A program made the position numbers and the translations under genes. From assembly GCA_963995505.1 (NCBI GenBank), contig OZ023180.1, forward strand, positions 496,501 through 560,500: a stretch of DNA of 64,000 nt, given 5' to 3'. This DNA is from Hypericum androsaemum (lineage: Eukaryota > Streptophyta > Magnoliopsida > Malpighiales > Hypericaceae). Of this stretch, positions 48,407 to 60,532 are shown in pieces. A model generated the notes under the pieces. That model saw nothing but the letters and a program-made list of their open reading frames with translations. It made no database searches and was not told where the DNA came from. Every line of letters begins with the position of its first letter. Within the stretch, counting starts at the first letter, position 1.

Positions 48407-50905
48407 AAATGAGAAGATCCGACACCTAATGGCGTATTTACAAATTAGGAAAAAAGATCAAGGACAATGAGATCCTACCCAATAAGTTTTGTTAAAATGG
48501 TGCACTAAATCTATGGTATTTCACGATCACAAATCAACCACTCATTCTGAATATAGCAATGGATGGATAGATCAGGGAGTTAATTGATTGATTGCAAAAT
48601 CGCGTAGATTAAAAGAATTTGGCGATTTCGAGAAAAGGTTTGGTGACGCATCAAAATCTTACGTTGATGTTTTTTTGCTGTTTATATTAATGGTAGGTTT
48701 TGGGGTACCAAGCGACAAATCCCACGAGATTCCTTTTTACCAATCTAATCACGCTCGCAATCTTTATTATTACTGATGAGATGAGGTAGTTTGTACTTGT
48801 TACATTATTAGACCTGGTTTCACTGCTCAAATCCACACGTGGTAATCCTAAACCCATGCTTTTTTATTAGTTCATTTTCGAATCGAATAAAACTATTATT
48901 ACAATAATTTTTTCTACTAAATTATAATGCAATTACGATTCTATAACGGCTTTAACATCCAAACTTCTAATTAAATTATAAAATAAAGTTCTGATGGTCG
49001 GTTCTTGCTACTTTACTTGGGAAGCTGAGAAAGTTAAATGCCCTACCCTTTTTCTTTTTCTTTTTCTTTTTCTTTTTCTAGCTAGTCAAGTAAAGCATCG
49101 GTACCGGTCACCGACAATCCAGTCCTCCGAAGATGCTAAATAAATGCCCAACATTTAGTGCACGCAAAACTTTCACGTGTACCATTAAATTCGATGATAA
49201 TCTTCATCGTCCTGTCCCCTAAACGCGAGCGTCCTTATTTATACCGTTAGAAGTTAGAACAAGTTTAAAAAAAACTAATATCAAGTGCATTAATTATGTG
49301 ATCTACGATCAATAACAAGCACATGCATTTACATTTACATTAAATGTGATTAGGAGGGCAACAATGTTAAATATTTGTTTGGAGAGATGTACTGTATTTC
49401 AAAAGTCCAACATAAATTGAATTTGGATTAGTTGGCTCAATGGCTGCTCGAATACGAGGTGATAAAAAAAATCTTCAACATCGCCCTTGCCAACGCCATC
49501 TCTGTGTAAAACAGTCGCGGAACTTAACAGGGCGAGCTTCCTTCCTTCGTTCTTTTCTTTCCCCTCTTCCAACTTTTCAGCTTCTAGGAGAGGTTTCTTT
49601 CCAGCTGCTTCGGATCAATAGAAAATACAAGTGAATTTAGTGATTGACATGCTTAAAATGTAGCAGGAACTAATAAATTCCCTACATAAGCAATCAGAAC
49701 GAACAATTCAGATTCGCAGCGGTCAGATTGTTGAAGGACAGTTTTAAATTGAACAGCGGCAGGACATTTGTTGGCTTTGTTTTAGCGTTTATGGGATTGA
49801 TAAGTTACTTTCGAAGGGGTTACACTTTGGGCCCGTTGCGATTTTAGGCCCAAATTCAATTTAGGAGGTAATGGGCCGGGTTATTCCCGATCGGTTTTTA
49901 TCGAACTTAAAATAGTCAGTTCGGTGTGTCCCGAATATTTGAAAAACCTACAGCCGTGGAGTTACTGGATAATTAGCTCGAAGTGGAAAGGAACCAGAGC
50001 ACTAAAAATTTCGTATAGCTCCACCAAGGTCTCACATGTCATTATAAATTATTTCTTCAAATGGAAATGTCCAAAGTTGTTCTGTGTCATGTGACTAAGG
50101 TGCTCTTTTGATCGGTTAGTCACATCACCTACTTTTTCCAACAAATACATCAATTATTTTTAAAAAAAGACCCCATACAAATCTTAACCAAATTGGGACT
50201 TCCCCACCAACTTTGGAATTTTTCCAAATTTTCTTTTTCGGCACAAACACATCAATATTCCAATGGTCGATAAAAGTAATTCCAAACTCGCTCGCTCCTC
50301 TTCTGTAGGGTGATTTTCTGTTCTGGGGTCGGTTTGGAAAAATATTCTGACCCTAGTTTCGGTTACAAAAAGATTCACAATCAACTAAATAAATTTATTG
50401 GACTCGAAACCCGAAATTGCTTTCCTTCTGTACCTCATCACTTGCAGCTTTCCACCTGCCATGTATGTCTCTTGTCATTGGTCAACAACAGCAACCTGTC
50501 CAAACGTAGGAACCCCGTTGGTTCGAAAATGGACTGTTCCAAGGGGACCAGATTAGTTCCTTACCATGGATATTTGACCTCCATCTTATTAGCTGGAAAT
50601 TATTCGGTCCATCACACTCACTAAGTAAGAAGATCTTATCCTTGATCCTTGGTTGCTTTTAAGATAAGGTTTACGACCCCTATCTTGCACTCCTTTAATA
50701 TGACATGATTTGACCCCTTGATTTTTGACATGCAAGCTCAAACCCATGTTAATCGCCTCCCGAAATCAACGCCACAAACGAGTAATTTTACTACGTTTAT
50801 TTATGTTTGATCACGATTTGAATAGAATTTTCCAATCGATGGTTTGGTAAACAGAACCGTGGTCAAAGTTCCTTGAACTATTCCGGAAGAAAGGTTCTGA
50901 TTATG
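48407..50905. other. Intergenic region
   Basis: AT-rich. It contains a (tttttc)n run at about 49049-49079. No gene is supported. Confidence 0.5.
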
Positions 50906-50910
50906 ATTAC

Positions 50911-51145
50911 TGTTAGGAATTCAGCAACTTAGAGAACAAAACGCGCAAAAAATACGGAACAAGAGAATTACGTGGTTCGGCCTAATGCCTACGTCCACGA
51001 TGAGAAATGAGAACTTTTATTGATGAACTCGAGTCACAAAGCCATACAAAAAACCTCTATCTAGGTCAGATTAGTAGTCCAAAACCTAGTCAGGATAGGA
51101 ATAGGAATAGAAAATAAATCTTTCCTATTTCTCGCCATCCCAACA
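50911..51145 (-). mobile_element. Solo LTR of the Copia family at 59.9 kb
   Basis: A 235-bp sequence homologous to the 269-bp LTRs at 59896-60164 and 62281-62549, starting tgttaggaattcagcaac and ending ccatcccaaca. It lacks a stretch corresponding to agggtaacatgtctttatat and neighbours. Perfect 5-bp target-site duplications attac lie at 50906-50910 and 51146-51150. A lone LTR with intact duplications indicates LTR-LTR recombination after insertion. Confidence 0.92.
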
Positions 51146-51150
51146 ATTAC

Positions 51151-52908
51151 GATTTTTAGAGAAATGCCTTCAACAGGAACCGTAGAACCGGTGGTTTTGA
51201 TACTGTAAAATCATGTCAAATTTTGATTCTTTTGTAGCTAAACTGTGAAACTTCGTTATTTTTCAGAAAAAATTGAATCAGTCTCGAAAATTTCTAAGAA
51301 GGTTCCGATTCAAGTTCCATATTTTTGGAACCGTGGAACTAGAGGTTCTAAAACTGTGACCAAACCTACTCACGGAATGTCACAACATATCAAGTGACAC
51401 GACGTTGACCGATTACTGAAATTTTAACCATCGAATATACCGGATTATATATACCGACTATGCCAAATTATCCGGGGATTCACTTATTACTCGTAGCCGG
51501 GGGAAGATATTATTAGGTGACAAAACTTATGGTTATTGACATGACAAACTATATAGAAGGGGGCCCTTTGAACTTGTGTGGAGACTAATATGGAAACGTC
51601 TTAGGTGGGGTTGGAGATAACGTTAATAATGGAGATAGAACCGAATTGGTTGGGAAAAGAGGACGTTTGTGGTGAGGAGGGCCAATGATAAGTGGCCGGC
51701 AGAGTTCAATTTTCAAAGGGAAGCTGCTGTTGTGAGTTGAGATTTTTGAAAAATGAGAGATCACCGCACGTGACCCATGCATGCCCTCACGGTACATGAG
51801 GGCCCCAATGCCCTCTCTTCTACCTATGTGGGACCTTCCAAATTGAAATTTATAAAGATTATGTTGTGTATATAAATGTGGGTTTAATGGAGAGTCCAAT
51901 TGGAAATTTATGTGTAAACTTGATAGTGTATTGTTGCCATTATAAAAAAGGAGGATGGGAAGGAGAATGGAGAAGTGGAAGAGAATGAGGAGGCAGCAGA
52001 GAGGGAAGCTTTATGTTATTAGGGTTTGCATCAGCATGCTCCTTTGTTGGCACAAATACGCTTAGGTAGGAAGAAGGCACTTGTAATATGTGAAGTATAC
52101 TATATCGCGTTAGTCAGCGTTAACTTTCCGCTCCAACAGTTTTGTGACGATTTCTAATTTATTTATTAGAGGATGAATCTACATACATGATCACGTAGGG
52201 TACGTATCTGTTTGCTCCGAATACTATACATGCAAATGTATGCAGCCAGGTACCATGTTGGAAATATTACAATATTAATCATGTGATTCAAGAAACATGC
52301 ATCTTGTACTACAATTATTATGCATCCTTCATACTTTAAAATATCGTCCAGGCTCAAACAAAGTCCAGTCACTCACTCTTCTAGATATAGCGAATAATTC
52401 AAGTTCGAGTCTAGTAGGACCTTAAAAAGGTAACATATTTCTTCTAACAAGAATTTAACACTATCGTGTTCTCAAAAACTCAAACTCGAAATCTCTTGGT
52501 AAAATATGAACGTCGTCATCACTTGTTGATCTAGGTCATTGTTGGTATAGTGCGGTATAATTCCCAAGGCAGCGCTATTATTTAAGTTGGCACCATTACA
52601 TGCACAAGCATCAAATTACATAGCCCGGGAAATGGGGAAATGGGAGGGGAGAGACAAATCATTCCAGCCAAGGAGAGAGACAAGAGTGGCCCTAACTTGA
52701 TAGAGGATAACAACACATACTTGTCTCTTTCCGATGGTGATTTGGCGAGGGGACAACCCTTTGGCTCTCTCTGCCTTGTCATCCTTTTTACGGTCACTGC
52801 ATAGAACCGGCTAAGGCCCCTACACCACCTTGTCCTGACCCCTAACGAAATAATGTCCTCTACTGTACTACTCTACACCTACACTACACGTACCTGCTTC
52901 CTCTTGTC
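51151..52908. other. Intergenic region
   Basis: No supported gene. A GC-richer stretch at 52600-52830 lies upstream of the RTFL gene but shows no clear coding signal. Confidence 0.5.
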
Positions 52909-52915
52909 TATATAA
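52909..52915 (+). promoter_or_regulatory. TATA box of the RTFL/DVL gene
   Basis: tatataa lies about 104 bp upstream of the ATG at 53019, which gives a leader of roughly 70-75 nt. Confidence 0.6.
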
Positions 52916-53018
52916 GCTGATCATCTCCTGCTTGTTTCTTCCAATCCGTATCTACACACCCTCCAAGCCGACTAGTTCGAGTTGTGCAGGACCACGAGGA
53001 TCAGATTAACATAGATCG

Positions 53019-53162
53019 ATGGCGGGAAAGTCTCCGATGACGACACGGGTCCCGAGGTTCGGATCGTTGAAACGTTGTTCGAGGCTCATTAGGGAGCAGA
53101 GGACGAGACTGTACATCATATGGAGGTGCACCGTGATTCTTCTGAGCTGGAACGATCAGTAG
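53019..53162 (+). CDS. RTFL/DVL micropeptide (ROTUNDIFOLIA-like/DEVIL)
   Basis: A 47-aa intronless frame: MAGKSPMTTRVPRFGSLKRC, then SRLIREQRTRLYIIWRCTVI and LLSWNDQ. The C-terminal block (KRCSRLIREQRTRLYIIWRCTVILLSW) matches the RTF domain, whose consensus has RCSRLVKEQRARFYIMRRCVTMLVCW. These plasma-membrane-associated peptides restrict polar cell proliferation in lateral organs. The N-terminal extension before the RTF block is short and basic. The gene has a TATA box and no intron, as usual for the family. Confidence 0.9.
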   Translation: MAGKSPMTTRVPRFGSLKRCSRLIREQRTRLYIIWRCTVILLSWNDQ

Positions 53163-53967
53163 CAGCCCCGAGGTATATGCGCAAGATGTGATGCATACAC
53201 ACTATCTATCCATGATCTGTGAATCCGTCAGGTCGATTGTGATTGTGATCATGATACATGAGGATGTGGTAGCTTAGGGAGGAAGTAAGCAGTCGATAGT
53301 GGAGTTCTTGACCTTTCTGTTGTTGTTTTTTTTGTGCGTTGGTAGCCACCCCAAGTTGTACTTAAACATGCACAACAAGAAGCCTACAATGGCATTGAAA
53401 GGAAGCTGTATAGAAAGAAATTAGGAGAGAAAAGAAGCGATTAGGCTTGAATTCTGTATAACTGTTGGGAGTTGCAGCAGTTCTGTGATTTGCTCAACTT
53501 GGATCTGTTTCGTCTTCCTTTCAAGTGATTCATCCCTCCAGTATAATGTAATCACATATACTACTGATGGATACGTATCGCGAATTCCTGTATGTACAGA
53601 GTACATTGTACTCATCAAGTACTAACATTATACTCATCAAGTACTAACTCGACTAATAAGCGAAAATTGAACTCAGCTGCAAGTAAATTTCTGGAGGGAA
53701 TTGCCTTGGCATGCTGAGAAGTTTGTAATACCCTCATGAAATTAAATTGTAATGTTTCGCTGCAAATACTAACAAGTATCTGACCAACCTGTACAGGAAG
53801 ATTGTACTTCGAAGAAAAGGAAAATTTAATCGAGTTCGCAGATCAACTCTGGTACACTATGAGCATTAGTTGATTATGCTTCCTTCTTGTAGGAAGGATT
53901 GACAAAATTGGCCTATGATTGGAGAAAGGTCATTTGGTAGAATATGAGAAGCAACATGTATTGCTTC
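53163..53967. other. Spacer between RTFL and CBS-DUF21 genes
   Basis: It should hold the 3' UTRs of the two convergent genes. A short direct repeat (tactcatcaagtactaac) occurs at about 53610 and 53630. No gene is seen. Confidence 0.5.
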
Positions 53968-56900
53968 TTATCGCTTGTTTCCAAGAAGAGGTTCCCCTGC
54001 TGCTCCCTGTAATCTTGGGGTGCTTGTATCCTGATCAGATTTCCGTGGTGCGGGGGCAGTCTGCCCCGGTTTACTCTGCCCTCCCTGCAGAAGTAGAAGA
54101 CGAGTCGGACATTATGCTTTGGTAGCAATAACTTCTCTAATTAACAAGATCATGATAAGAAAGAATAGCATATGATTGAATGGCATTGCTTTTGAGGATG
54201 GGTTTTGGTTTTGAAAACAATTGTCACCAATAAGTAATTGGAAAGACGGAAAATTAGGAGGCATAGTTCCTGAATCTCCAGTGCCTATCCATGCTTCAAG
54301 TTTGATGAAGTTCAGTGGGGCAAAAATATGCAAGAAGCTGATTTCAACTTACAGCTGCTTTATTGGATGTTAATCGCCGGAGTGACGGAGCCCTCGCCAC
54401 TGATGATGCTGCAGCTGCCGCAGCCACTCGTATTCTGCAGAAATGATAAGGGTTAATGTCATTCTCTATCTTTCTTACCATCAGAGTTCGATTGCTATCA
54501 AGTGTGGCAACATCCTGGTACCTTTTATGTACATCAACGTATTCATCAGTCTCATCCACAATCTCCTCCTGTTGTATCAAGAATATTTTTTGTCAATAGA
54601 CAGTGACATTGGCAGATGAAACCATGCAAATAGTGAAGGAGCTTCAGGTCTTCTCCTACCTGCAGAAGCTCTTCAAATACGTCTTCCAAGGTGATAATAC
54701 CAATGACCTCACCATCTTCTATATCATCAGTCGCTTGGGGCAATCCGATTGTAGGCAGCCTGTATGAACCTGTTAGCCCCGAAGCCTTGTCGATGTCGAC
54801 AACAACAACATCTGGCTTGTACTCCTGCTTGGATAGCAAAGGAGCACTCAACTGCCAATCCCTGCCCATTACCCTGTTTCCCTCATCTTTGTCTCCGTCC
54901 ATTGTTGGTGGGAGAGCCTTGCTTTTTCCTTTGGCTCTCACGACAGCTGCCATATGACTACTACCCTTCTGAAACTCGTTGAGTATATCATAGAGAGGCA
55001 TGTCGTACGGAACCCTGGAGAAGTTATTTCAATATAAGGATCTTGCATACCCAATTAAGTAAAGGACTCGTAAGAAGAAAAACAACCAGACCGTGGAATT
55101 CTCCTGATTGAAACCGCACTGACTGGGGTTTCGGTTTCAGGCCGTACAGTAAGAAGGCTCTTCACCTATGAAAAAACTCACAGTGAGCATACAAAACCAT
55201 GAACACAACGCAGACAGCTAAAAATTAAAATATAATGATGTTGAAAGCCAACCAGTAGAAGTCCAATAACGTTCTTTGGGTTCCCAGCATAAACAGGAAC
55301 TCGGCTATGACCTCTAGCTAAAATCTTTCCCATCGCCTCCCTGAATCACCAGCACAATGAAGAAAAATATAAGCAAACATAGATATGCACATTTCATCCA
55401 GAAGACAACAAATGTATGAGTGAGTGAGTAGGGCAGGGGATACGCTCAGAGCTAGCTGAATAACATGATATGAGTATCAAACTGTATTAGCGTGAAAGAA
55501 AGAGATCAAAAACAAACTCCGGATTGATGACCAGTGAAAGAAGGAATGAGAGCAAAACTTACCAGTCCAACTTTGAGTTAACGTCCAACGAGAAAGTAGA
55601 TTCGATGGGGGTCATGGCCTCTTCAGCAGTCTGCTCAGAATTAGAAAACAAGGACAAGATTAATGACATCAACAAAAACAGTTTTTAGGAAGTAGTTTCT
55701 GAAACAAGATCTGTTGACTAAAACTGTTAACTCTGAGACAGAATGATGTAGCTTTATTTGCAAACAGAACCATTAAGGTAAAGAAAACCAACATAATGCC
55801 AGATGGAACACATCCAGGTACATCAGTCCTGTGAAAAGACTTGTAAAATTTTAAAAAAATTCCCACACATCATGCATCTGGATTGCAGCATTAAAGAAAG
55901 GCAAGCCACTTTGTTCTATATAATCCAGGTAGTTCAACAATTAAATTTCATAAGGTTGGATAACAGAGAATGGAGACAATTGTATCCCGCTTCAAAATAC
56001 CAAAATATTATGTAGCATACCTTTTCAGTTAGATCCAAGGCTCCACTTATAATTGTTGTCTCATCATGCGTGAGCTCACCTCCCTTGCCAGCCTGAAGGA
56101 CCAGGAAATATCGAAAAGGTAACTAAGCAGCAGTGATGTGGACATGTCCACAAATAGAGCACCTCTTTCAAGGCCAAACCCAATCCGTGAAAAAGAGCAC
56201 ATCGGTACTTTACCTCCTGACTATGTATTGAGACAAGGGCTTTCAACTGTGCCCGTCTAAACAATGCATTGTCATGTCCCAATGCCCAATCCAGGACCTG
56301 AAATAGATAACATAGAGCACTATACCAGAGTAAGAATGAAAGAAGCAGGTCGTAGCCAAGCCAGTTAAGAAGCGGTTAACTTGTCAATCATTAATGGGAG
56401 GCAGAGACGGCTAGTCAAATTTAGGAAGCTTCACTATCTGCATGTTTTATGCACAAAGTGTGTGCATCCCTGTGTTGTTGGGCCACCACAGCTTGAAAAT
56501 ATTCCTTTATATGCATGCTAGTACTACTCTTTCATGCGGTCTACATTTACTTTACAATTAGTAGTTCTGCGAGTACTAACTTGATTCTTGATCGACAATT
56601 ACCTTCCCGATAGGGTACGCGATCGGGTAGCAAATGATCATCAGAATCCTCACGAGCCATGCTAAATTTGCACCCACTGCCAACCCGTATCTGGAGCATA
56701 TCGCTTGCGGGGTAACCTGATCAGCACAAATCCAGCTCCCTGATCAAAATGCCAACAAATTTCCATCGCAAACACGAACAAACTCGCTCGCTAACCTCGC
56801 CGAACAACAGAACAAACGTGACGGAGAGCACTATAGCCACGTACTGGTTGAAAAGCTTGTCCAAATAGATGGGAAGAGCCTGCTCATTGATACCAAATCC

Positions 56901-57397
56901 AATAAAAATCCAATCTTTGGGCAAAAACCAAACCATAAACAGGACAAAGACACAAAACCCACCTCCATGGCAGCCGCATTGCAAAGAAGAAGCGTCACAA
57001 GCAGCTGGTGCTGCTTCTTCACCACCGGAAAAATCGCCGCTTCAATGATACAAACCCCCCAAAACAAAAACCATTAATTATGAATTAAGGGTCGGAACTT
57101 TATCTCTCCGGGCCGACTAATCCGGGTTCGAAGTGAAGTTAGTTAGTTACCGGCTTGCCTCTTCTCGTGGGAAGAGCCGCTGCGCTGGAGGATCTCGAGG
57201 TCGACGAGGCTAAGGGACATGAGGCCGAGTGTCAAACCGGACATTATACCGGCGAACAGCACCAGGAAGCACGAGATCCCCGCGTAAATGAACCACCACG
57301 TCGTCCCGAACGATATCTCCGACCCTACGTCACCGCCCCCGCCGTTCATCCTCGCCACCATCCGCGTCGCCAATACCGCATTTATCGCCTCCATCAT
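53968..57397 (-). CDS. CBS domain and DUF21 (CNNM/CorC-like) membrane protein
   Basis: Thirteen exons, in gene order: 57151-57397, 56963-57039, 56796-56879, 56603-56716, 56214-56297, 56021-56092, 55563-55630, 55253-55340, 55092-55165, 54660-55014, 54522-54568, 54353-54434 and 53968-54084. They join to 502 aa. DUF21 (about 30-200) has membrane helices in [37 protein letters not shown] and [20 protein letters not shown], with the motif [16 protein letters not shown] pair follows ([50 protein letters not shown]), with an insertion of about 75 residues in the second CBS. The end is [12 protein letters not shown]/CorC relatives move or sense magnesium; the plant CBSDUF role is little known. The next codon is also ATG, so the start is ambiguous by one residue. 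Confidence 0.92.
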
Positions 57398-57659
57398 CTT
57401 CTCCCTCTCCTCTCTCTCTCTCTCTCTCTCTATCGTTTTGTACCCTTTTAAGTTCTCACCCGCGCGCGACGATGCTCTTTGTGTTCTGTTTTTTTTTGTT
57501 TCCTTCTATTTATTAACGCATGCTGATTTTTAAGGGAGGAAAAAACGTGAGACTGTGTCATGATGATTTTTTTCTGGTTTTTTTAAGTTTTGGATAGAAT
57601 ATAGTCCGTCATATTTAGAGAATGACTCAGACTTGAATTCAATTTTTTTAACGTGATTT
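57398..57659. other. Leader/promoter of the CBS-DUF21 gene
   Basis: A (tc)n stretch at about 57408-57432 lies just before the start codon on the gene's 5' side. Confidence 0.5.
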
Positions 57660-57822
57660 TGTAAAATTTTGTGATTTGATTGACTGTCTTCACAGACCAA
57701 TACGAATTTTTTTTATCGTGTTTTATTCTCATTCATACGCATCTCGAAAAAAATTTCCAGTAAATCACACATCCTGAAATTTCTCCGGACAAAGTACACT
57801 TAACCTTGGAATTGTGCGTATT
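57660..57822 (-). mobile_element. 5S-rRNA-derived, Cassandra-like relic (copy 2)
   Basis: On the minus strand: aaggttaagtgtactttg, then ttcaggatgtgtgat, tactggaaatt, cgagatgcgtatgaatgag, aataaaacacg and ggtctgtgaagacagtc, in that order. The same order and spacing occur at 45625-45750, and the first half follows 5S rRNA (gttaagcgtgcttg, aggatgggtgac, ctgggaa). It is more mutated than copy 1. Confidence 0.65.
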
Positions 57823-59890
57823 TTTTTAGAGGAGTTCTTATTTTTGTTGTTGTTGGAATAGAGGAGTTCTTATTAACGAGGGAGTAAATTGTTTTGTTGG
57901 AAATGAGGGAGTAAATCGGAGATTGAAGCAAAATAGATTTTTCCCTAAATCAGAGAAGAAGATGGATTTGGGTGGTGGGTTCACGTGCAAGATTTGGACT
58001 TGGTGATGTTTTAGTTAATTAGAGTTGAAAGAAAAAGTGCATGGGATCATGTGTATCCCATAAAGATTCTCTCTTTTTCCTACCAAACGCATAAAGATTC
58101 TCTCTTTACTTTTGTGTATTTAAGGTTGAGGTTTGCATTTTGTTCTTAGAGAAGGAGAATATGGCAATGAAAGAGAATATTCGAGGTTGGAAGATTGGGC
58201 CGGAGCACTTGGGCTAAAAAGATGGACCAGGGCCTCGGGAAATGGAAAAGAATAGGCCCATTGGGCTTTTACGGACCCCCGGAAAGGCCCATAATGTCAG
58301 ATCCAGAAGATTGCTAGCCGTCCAGTCTTATGGGGGGGCTTGAACCAGATTTCCATTCTTATCTTACCAATGTTAGCCATTTTATGATTAATTTAGTAGA
58401 GTTTATTTGGAATTAAAAAAAAATGGGGGATCTAATTATTAATGAAGGTTTTTTTATATAAAAAACTGTTCAAAAGTCTTGCATCGGAATTTAATCAACG
58501 TTTTGGCCCCCAAAAGAAGTTTTAATTAACATGTGATCTAGACAGGGTGGGTTTAAATGTGATTAAGGAATAATTGTACGGAGCTGTACCCCTACCAATC
58601 CAGGCTAATAATATCTTAATCAGATTCGTGGGTTCTTCGGTTATCGTGGGAGGTTGAATTACCCACGACTTGAAATTCGATACCACTCGAGGCATTGTTT
58701 AACAATCTATACAATTGCAAAAGTTGTAAAGAGATTCTAGGGGGGCATAGTGTTTAAGAGAATCCTGCTATCTTGATAAGATGGATGCAGGCAATTTTCC
58801 ATAAATAAGACCAACCATCTAACGCCTTCTGCATCCAAGTCAATTGATGTGACTCATCAGCCCCCGACTCTTTGTGCAAAGTTTGACTCCAGTGATAAAA
58901 GATGCTACAAAATTTGATATTATAATTAAGTACCAAGATTATTAAAGAAAATCGATGTGACCCGTCTCGGAATCCAAATATCTTGCATGCACAATTTGGT
59001 CATCGGCGAAAATAGAGAGTTAAAGAAGTGTGAACAAGGGACTTTTTGTGGTAACGAATCTGCAAGCTCCCCTTCCCCATAATCATTGTAGGAAGAAGAG
59101 GGAAATCCGTACAATCCCTAGATCTGACATCCGATGAAAGCAAAGCATGTTCGTCCGTTTCGAGTTGATTAATTGCCGGAAAACGCATGATTTCCTGAGT
59201 CCTCTAATGTACTTAGAACTACCCACACATGATATTGATGGTTAACCGAGGCACAAATGAAATGTTATACTCGAGTCGCATAAGTTTTACGAATCTTCAT
59301 ATATAACTCAATTTACATGAAAAAAATATTGATATGGCGCATGACTAGTATTTTTTTTTATTTGCAAAATGTTATTATCCATCAAAATGATCATTCCAAA
59401 TATTTAGAATACTTTGTGTCACTAGGCTATAAGCTCTTTCACCCAATCCCAATTTTACAAGTTCCCAACAGACCTGCCTACTAGGCATCCGAGTCTGGTT
59501 CCTGAAGTGGGACCAGTCTCGTTAACTTGGACATGGAGGGTTTGCGAGTGCCTCGGGCATAAAGCCAACCTTAAAATTCCACTTGTACGTGTGGCTTGAG
59601 GATGACAAAATTCCATAATAGTCCCACCAACAAATACAGGTGTTCCAGTCTCCTTTTTCCCTCATTCTAAAAAAAAATTCTCATTTTTCCCTTCTGTCAT
59701 TTTTTCCAAGATTCCAGTTTCCATTTTGCAAATATACGATGCAGAATTAATGCAACCGTGTCTCGTTCGACGTAGTACTATCTATCAATCGAATCATATT
59801 GGAATCAACAAGTTCTTTCCACGGGAATTATTGATCAATCACACGATGGAATGTACTCGCTAGTCTCTTGGGTGGGTAGGCACCACTTTT
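57823..59890. other. Intergenic region
   Basis: AT-rich. No gene or repeat I can support. Confidence 0.5.
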
Positions 59891-59895
59891 GTTAG

Positions 59896-60164
59896 TGCTA
59901 TGAATTCAGCAACTAGAGAATAAAATATGTAAAGAACACGGACACAAAAGATAACGTGGTTCGGTCTAGTGTCTACGTCCACGGTGAGAAAGGAGAAATT
60001 TTATTGATAGATCTAAGTTACAAAGCAATACAAAAAATCTAGGGTAACATGTCTTTATATAGAGACAAACCCTTAGTGTACAAATAACCTATCTAGGTCA
60101 GATTAAGAGTCCAAAATCTAGTTAGAATATGAATAAGTCTTTCCTATTTCTCACCATCTCAACA
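59896..60164 (-). repeat. 3' LTR of the Copia element
   Basis: 269 bp, homologous to the right LTR with scattered substitutions (for example taacgtggttcggtctag against taacgtgattcggcctag). The divergence shows that the insertion is not very recent. Confidence 0.92.
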
Positions 60165-60532
60165 ATCTCCACCTTGGCGAGAAATCATCTCGTGGAAGAA
60201 CCATGAAGCTCCACCTTGATAAAATACTGCCCCATGAAGAACTATGAGATCTTGCAAAACTAATCCGACTCCACCGACTCCATCTCAGACCATAGATAAC
60301 TGCATCAATAAGACCATCTCAACTTTTTCTTCACTTTTTATTCAATCACTTGGAGTCAGCCCCCAAACTCGAGCCTCTGAGCTTGCTTAGCCTATTTCCT
60401 CCAACCTCCATCGAACTCTAACTAGCGAGTCCACTTTCTGAAGCAACCTTGCGACCAATAGACGTACCCTCTATTTTTTGATCAACCCTATGCTCCGCAA
60501 CCTCGAACGCTCTTCCGTTGGACCGTTTTGCC

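Noticed and set aside
56831..57067. Separate small membrane protein on the minus strand
   Set aside because: It is the read-through of an intron joining exons 2 and 3 of the CBS-DUF21 gene.
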